Below, one piece after another: positions 22,089 to 26,516 of a stretch of DNA of 26,516 bases. The notes beneath the pieces were generated by a model. That model made no database searches and was not told the origin of the DNA. It worked only from the letters and a program-made list of their open reading frames with translations. Source of the DNA: Discostella pseudostelligera (lineage: Eukaryota > Bacillariophyta > Thalassiosirophyceae > Thalassiosirales > Thalassiosiraceae); contig JALLBK010000384.1 in the NCBI GenBank assembly GCA_036940085.1, positions 8,671 to 35,186 of the forward strand, written 5' to 3'. Both the position numbers and the translations under genes were made by a program. How positions within the stretch are numbered: position 1 is the stretch's first letter; the number at the start of each line of letters is the position of its first letter.

Positions 22089-22885
22089 GGCAGCTTCTGG
22101 CTCAAGTCAGTGACAGTGCAACCATCAAGTCCATTGCTCTTCTGAATGTGTTGGCTGCTGGAGTCAATAACTCGTTTGCACTTCTGGCTATAGCTGATTG
22201 TATTGACCATCTTGCAAAGGGGGGAAGAAGGATGCATCACACATTTTGACAATTATCAAGCCACTGATTGCCAATTTGGAAGGAGAGGTTGATGAACTCC
22301 AGCGCAAATACATGGGCATTGTTGACCTTGCCTTTTATGATGGTGCAAGCAATGTGTAAAATGCAGAACAACAACTGTTGCAAGTGAAGTACCCTCGCAT
22401 CACTGTTGGTCACAGTGCAGAGCATGTTGTGTCATTATTCTTTAAGGATGTGTATGACAAGGTAATCAAGTACATGCCTATGTCTTTTTATTCCATCAGT
22501 GACGTTTGCTAATTCAAACTGATTTGTTCATAGGTGCATTAATTTCAGGTCATGTCGGAGTTTGCAAAGAAATGCCGCAACATCTGGGGCTCTGTCCATC
22601 ACAAGCCATCAGCAATGTTCAAGGAGTACTCAAGGCAGCACAATAATGGAATTTCTCTTGGGTTCATTAAGTCTTCGGAGTGCAGGATGGCAGGAGAGCA
22701 CATCTCACTTTTACGGCTGCTACGCCTTCGGAATGCTCTAAAGGTGACTGTCACATCGAAGGAGTTTACAGACCTATGAGCATTTAAGGATGCCAGCAAC
22801 ATCGTCATGTGTGATGACTTTGGATGAAGAAGAGCACTATTGGTGATAAAATCTACCTCCTAGATTTATGAGCTATGGTGCTCGG
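22089..22885 (+). pseudogene. hAT-like transposase relic
   Basis: Three successive translated segments resemble the C-terminal half of hAT-like transposases. The first (from about 22091) reads LLAQVSDSATIKSIALLNVL. The second is in another frame from about 22234 and contains GEVDELQRKYMGIVDLAFYD and then SAEHVVSLFFKDVYDK. The third, after an apparent intron of 22462–22548, contains EYSRQHNNGISLGFIKSSEC and LLRLLRLRNALKVTVTSKEF. Breaks are a frame change near 22225–22234, TAA at 22357, TGA at 22777 and another frame change beyond 22800. The region after 22840 still resembles the family faintly (STIGDKIYLLD). No ends or target-site duplication are clear. It is inactive by any reading. The exact superfamily is from memory of related sequences, so moderate confidence. 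Confidence 0.6.
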
Positions 22886-23023
22886 AACTACTCTAAGAGA
22901 TGGTGACAGCTCTGATGTGGCTGTGATCATTGGCGTGGGAGGAAGTGATGGCCAGACGCTCTTGGCGATTTGGCCGTTATTTCTTACCTTGCTACACACC
23001 CCTGCAGGCAGAGCAGAGCTGTG
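22886..23023. other. junction between two mobile-element relics
   Basis: These bases separate the plus-strand transposase relic from the end of the minus-strand Copia pol. On the minus strand a gcagggg stretch is followed by TGTGTAG (22992–22998), which could be a polypurine tract and the start of a 3' LTR. There is space for little more than 110 bases of LTR, and I cannot recognise its end. Confidence 0.35.
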
Positions 23024-23773
23024 CTATCCAACATGGGTTGCTCGGTGGGCGATGTGGTAGGCTGGTGGATGATGTTTTGTGTGATAGTCTGCCATGTTTG
23101 TTGTACCTTTGTCCCAATAGTAGCGGAACTGGCCTTGTGCCTCTCGGCAGCATAGCCAGTGAAGGCGCATCCAGATCATTTTAATTCGCCGTTGGATGAT
23201 GGTGTCGTTGATGAAACCCGTGGCGGTGGAATTGTCTGTCTGGATGGGTGATTTGGGTTGTTTCCATCCCATTTCCTCAAGTGCATTGCGGAGGGGTACC
23301 ATTTCTCTTGCGGTGTTGTAGAGTGCTGCAAGTTTGGCCTCTGCGGCTGATGCCATGACAAATTTGATAATTTGTGACATGGTGAGGACTGGTCCATTCT
23401 GTCGGGGGATGGGGTCGTCGTCTGAGAGGAAGATGTGTGCCCCGGCGCGACTGCGTGATCCTTGTTCTGTGAGGAAGCTGGCGTCAGAGTGGGCGGTGAG
23501 CACCATAGAGCTGGCTCGGTAGGTGATACCATCCTCTGGGTATGTGGCAACATAGTCGAGGAGTTGGTGGACCACTTTGGCCGTGTTTTCTGTAGCTTTG
23601 GCTTGCTGGGAGCTGATGGTGCTGAGGGTGGCCAGGAGTTTGTTGTCAGCTGCTCGGGCGTAATTAAGGAGAGAGCAGATGATGCCTTGGATGCATTTGA
23701 TACCTGCGTCATCAAGGGGTGGGCTTGTGTCTGTGTCAGGGACAAGTTGCTCCTTCGCGCCGTAAATTATTTC
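23024..23773 (-). pseudogene. Copia RNase H domain
   Basis: The frame is continuous with the reverse transcriptase apart from the TGA at 23774. It shows MVLTAHSDASF, the SAAEAKLAALYNTAREMVPL helix, QTDNSTATGFIND and the ending HHPPAYHIAHRATHVG, with TAG at 23024. Relatives usually have a second Glu where Lys stands in AEAKL (codon 23333–23335), so this helix is also altered. The domain would degrade the RNA template during element replication. Confidence 0.85.
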
Positions 23774-25051
23774 TCAATGGGCGTGCGGTGAGTGTTGCGG
23801 TTTGCGTGGCCGGGGGTGGTTGTATTTGAGGAGCATTTCATCGATGTATCCTTTCATGGAGAGATGGCATGTGCATTTTTGATAGTCCCATTCAATGTTG
23901 ATTCCTGCAAATTTGGTCCCCGTCCAGTCGGTGGTGACCTTGTAGTCTTGCTGCAGTGCTTCGAGGAGGTGGTTGGCATGGCGTCGTTGAACGTATTGGA
24001 TGCCAAAGTTGTCGACGATGAGGACGAATGTTATTGGGTGCCACTTGTGTTGCCATAGTCCTGGCGTGGTCACGCATTGGTAGTATCCATGGGTGGCGAG
24101 TCGTTCTGTGAGGAGATTGTTTGCGAGCTTACCTGCCTGCTTCAGTCCATAAACTCCATTATTAATTTCAAAGTATACCCATCCGTTGTATTTGTAGTCA
24201 GTGAGATTGTATTCATCGATGAATTCTTGTGGGATGTCGGAGATTTTGATGCGTACGTATTCTGGGCGGTCGAGCGGTGTGCCGAGGAAGAAGTTGGAGA
24301 TGTCAAAGCATGCAAATCGGGCATCCGGCGTTGAGATGGTGCTGTTGAGGAGAAGTTTGATGGTTTCGATGGAGCCAGTTTTAGTGCCTGTGTCCCCAGG
24401 GTAGCAGATGCGATTGCCGCCGATTGTGATGCGTGTGCGGTTGGGATCTGCTTTCTGTGGGCGGATTTCACAAACGACCCGGGTGTACGTGATGTCATTT
24501 CGCCGATTCAGCGGGATGTCATGGTAGCGGATAGGCTTAAAGGTATTGGTGCCATCAACTTGCTTTTTGGTCGGGTTGGTTCCAATGCCTTGGCATAGGC
24601 GTCCGAGTTCGTTTGCGTAGGATTTGTCCCAGACCTTTTTGTAGGTAGGGTGGCATCGCAGTTGCCTATGTTCCAACATAGCACCCGTTGCAGTGTCCAG
24701 GACAGGTGCCGCAATCGGGCTGCTCTCTTCGCGATTGTTGTCCTCGTTGTGCTCCAATTCGGTGAGGAGGGCATAATAATTTTCTGTACCACGTGATCGT
24801 GTGCATGCGGCGATGGGTTCGAGGTCCCTCGCATGAGGTGCTGGGATGGGCGTGGTGCGGCAAGGTCGGGTTGGGATTGTTGTCCATTGGTTGCTAAGTC
24901 CATGACGTGGGGCCTGGTGGACTGCTGGCGCCGGCACCCCTGGAGTTGATGCTCTCGGTTGCACCCCTGGAGCTGTTGCTGGGTGCGGCGGTACTGCGTT
25001 TGGTCTGTCGGCTGGTGTTGCTGTGGGTCTCGCGCTGGCCTGGAGGTGCAT
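23774..25051 (-). pseudogene. Copia reverse transcriptase, catalytic residue altered
   Basis: The frame of 425 codons contains the expected blocks: the KKVWDKSYANELGRL start, FACFDISNFFLGTPLDRPEY with the first catalytic Asp, GVYGLKQAGKLANNLL, and the catalytic box. In that box the normal pair Asp-Asp reads Asp-Asn (VDNFGI, Asn codon at 24008–24010), which should abolish polymerisation. The domain ends at TGA 23774–23776, after which the same frame goes on into RNase H. The first 150 codons are linker of uncertain frame. Confidence 0.85.
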
Positions 25052-25202
25052 CGTTCACTGCCGGGTGGCGTTGGTAGTCCTGGAGTATGGTTCGTAGTGT
25101 GTTGATGGCATTGAGTTGCATGTCACTGGGTGCCATAGCTGATTGTGCCATAGTAGTGTTGATGGCGTGGAGTGCATGGATGATTTTGTCTTCTGTGGAC
25201 AT
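24894..25202 (-). pseudogene. Copia pol linker between integrase and reverse transcriptase, out of frame
   Basis: A segment starting MSTEDKIIHALHAINTTMAQ lies in a different frame from both the integrase and the reverse transcriptase, which share a frame. Two compensating frame changes must therefore flank it, one near 25205 and one between about 24900 and 25050. It corresponds to the variable linker of these elements and has no known catalytic role. Confidence 0.6.
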
Positions 25203-25258
25203 GTTTGGGCTCGGGAGTTTGTGTGTCTGAACCGAATGGCGTCACTGATGATGACTGC

Positions 25259-26385
25259 TCATGATGCTTTGGTAAGAACGCAGTAGCATCGATAATGTTG
25301 GAGAGCCGGTCCGACGTAGAAACCGTCTTGTGCTCGGAAGTCCCATGAGCATCGCAAGGCGGCTTTGTTGTGGATGAGTACTCTACTGTCTGCTGGTCCA
25401 ATCGGGGTTGCATCAAAGTTGAAAGCCCCAAAGAGGGCGTGCCATGCGGATGTGGCGGTGGTGACATTGCTGGGTCATAGTAAGTTGAGCGTGAGCTCGG
25501 CATGTGGGAGCAGCAAGTCCCAGCGGTCGGCGGGAAACATGGGATCAGTTCCGGCTATGATGGCGAGGAAATGATCTTTGAATGTGCAGATGGCACATTC
25601 GGCGGTATTGCGACGATGGACGTGTGGTGGGACCAGCTGTATTTTGCAGTTATTGGTGGTGATTGCACGTTGAAGGGCGGCGCTGGCTTCATTATCCATG
25701 ATATGTAATGTGGGGGCCTGGTTGGCTGTAGCGAGGCGCGTGTAGATATCAGTATAGGCGGCGATGCGGTGTGCATCTTGCTTGGATGCGAATGGTCGTA
25801 CTAGGATGGCGTTGCTGTTGCTGTGGAGGGCAACCATGATGTATTGGTTGCCGCTGCATGCCAGGGGTTCAAATCGACTTGTGTTGTCAGTCAAGATGCT
25901 GTTGATGGGGAGCTTGTGGAATTCAACACTGTTGGCTTTGCTCGGGTTGGCTTCACTCGGGCTGAGTGGCCTTTGTAGTGGTGCTGCTGTTGTCGCTGGA
26001 GTTTGCATCGAGCGGATGTGCTGGCGTGGTTGAGCCATGTGTCCCCGCAGTGTCTCATCTGCCTCTGGGCAATATCGTGCTGCCAATGTGTAGGTGAGGC
26101 CCGGCCATGATGTGTATGCCCCTCATTTGATGGCTGTGAGCCAGGTGCTTTTCACTGGAAACCCGGCAGTGCCGTGAAGGTATGCGATGAGTGCTGGTAT
26201 GCTAGGTAAGTCGTAGGCATGGGCGTGTGCCGTGAGGCGGTTAGCCTTGGCCTGTGCCGTGGTGGTCATGGGTGGCAGTTGTTGGATGGGTACCAGTGGG
26301 GGCGGTGCTGGGGCCGGATTGGGTAAGGCCGGTGGCGTGATGTTAACTCGCCACAGGCGTGCTCCTGTGCATTCTCATGTTCCCT
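25259..26385 (-). pseudogene. Copia integrase region, broken
   Basis: A GAG-pre-integrase-like stretch with AHAYDLPSIPALIAYLHGTA is followed by TGA at 26123–26125, then the integrase core from about 26086 (DNTSRFEPLACSGNQYIMVA, later IMDNEASAALQRAI). The element-typical end NTAECAICTFKDHF…AELTLNLL stops at TGA 25475–25477. The same frame continues as PSNVTTATSAWHALFGAFNF to TGA 25259–25261. All three stops are single TGA codons in an otherwise continuous frame. Integrase normally joins element cDNA to the genome; this copy cannot be made full length. Confidence 0.8.
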
Positions 26386-26516
26386 GGAGTATGATTTGCC
26401 ACTGTTGTCCCGGATGACAAGTTTGTGCTTGTCGAGGTGTGCTGTGCACTCGGCGTTGCACAGTTTCCCTAAGCTCAGGAGATTGTTGGTGAATCCGGGG
26501 ATGATGTGTCCCGTGC

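Larger units (their letters stand above)
23024..26516 (-). mobile_element. decayed Copia (Ty1-copia) retrotransposon, partial
   Basis: Reading leftward from the right edge, the pol order integrase, reverse transcriptase, RNase H is that of Copia elements. The right edge shows a fragment like the region between protease and integrase (GFTNNLLSLGKLCNAECTA). gag and the 5' LTR lie outside the window. The element has in-frame stops, at least two frame changes around 24900–25205 and altered catalytic residues, so it is not autonomous. It resembles the stramenopile/diatom CoDi-type lineage. Confidence 0.9.

Noticed and set aside
24810..24835. tRNA-like box (gggttcgag)
   Set aside because: It lies inside Copia pol coding sequence, and no cloverleaf or A box is found at the right distance.
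1..26516. CRISPR array, phage or bacterial defence system
   Set aside because: No spaced identical repeats of the right size and no matching proteins. Introns and gene types are eukaryotic.

Overview
The window looks like nuclear DNA of a diatom, most likely a centric one (inference). The grounds are short GT–AG introns of about 68–142 bases with small exons, a secreted lysine-cluster protein resembling diatom silica-associated proteins, a stramenopile-type Copia retrotransposon, an R1R2R3 MYB factor and a ferric-reductase-family flavocytochrome. I see no bacterial operon structure, CRISPR array, tRNA or rRNA.

Layout, left to right. (1) 1–2835 (+): 3' part of a six-exon gene of unknown function that enters from the left edge. 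(2) 3216–4841 (−): secreted, probably GPI-anchored, silaffin-like wall protein. (3) 4842–5816: divergent promoter region. (4) 5817–8371 (+): ferric reductase/NADPH-oxidase-like protein, broken by one frame change. (5) 8841–10971 (−): single-pass membrane protein with an acidic tail, interrupted by an in-frame TGA and by a one-base frame change at a homopolymer. (6) 10972–14054: about 3 kb without a convincing gene, holding a decayed three-unit repeat. (7) 14055–15637 (+): four-exon 3R-MYB transcription factor. (8) 15948–20587 (−): four-exon gene of about 1,423 codons encoding a His/Gln/Tyr-rich disordered protein with a C-terminal Cys-pair zinc-ribbon-like module. (9) 20588–22088: long upstream region with TACGT clusters and short inverted repeats. 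(10) 22089–22885 (+): relic of a hAT-like transposase. (11) 23024–26516 (−): decayed Copia pol (integrase, reverse transcriptase, RNase H) that runs off the right edge.

The left two thirds is gene-dense and mostly intact. The right end is a transposon graveyard. The genes do not form an obvious pathway. MYB and the large Cys-pair protein converge and may both be nuclear regulators, but nothing here shows that they act together. I found no convincing new multi-gene system. The best leads are the modular His/Tyr/Gln protein with its phase-1 exons, the lysine-cluster wall protein, and the Copia copy whose inactivating changes all look like CpG deamination.
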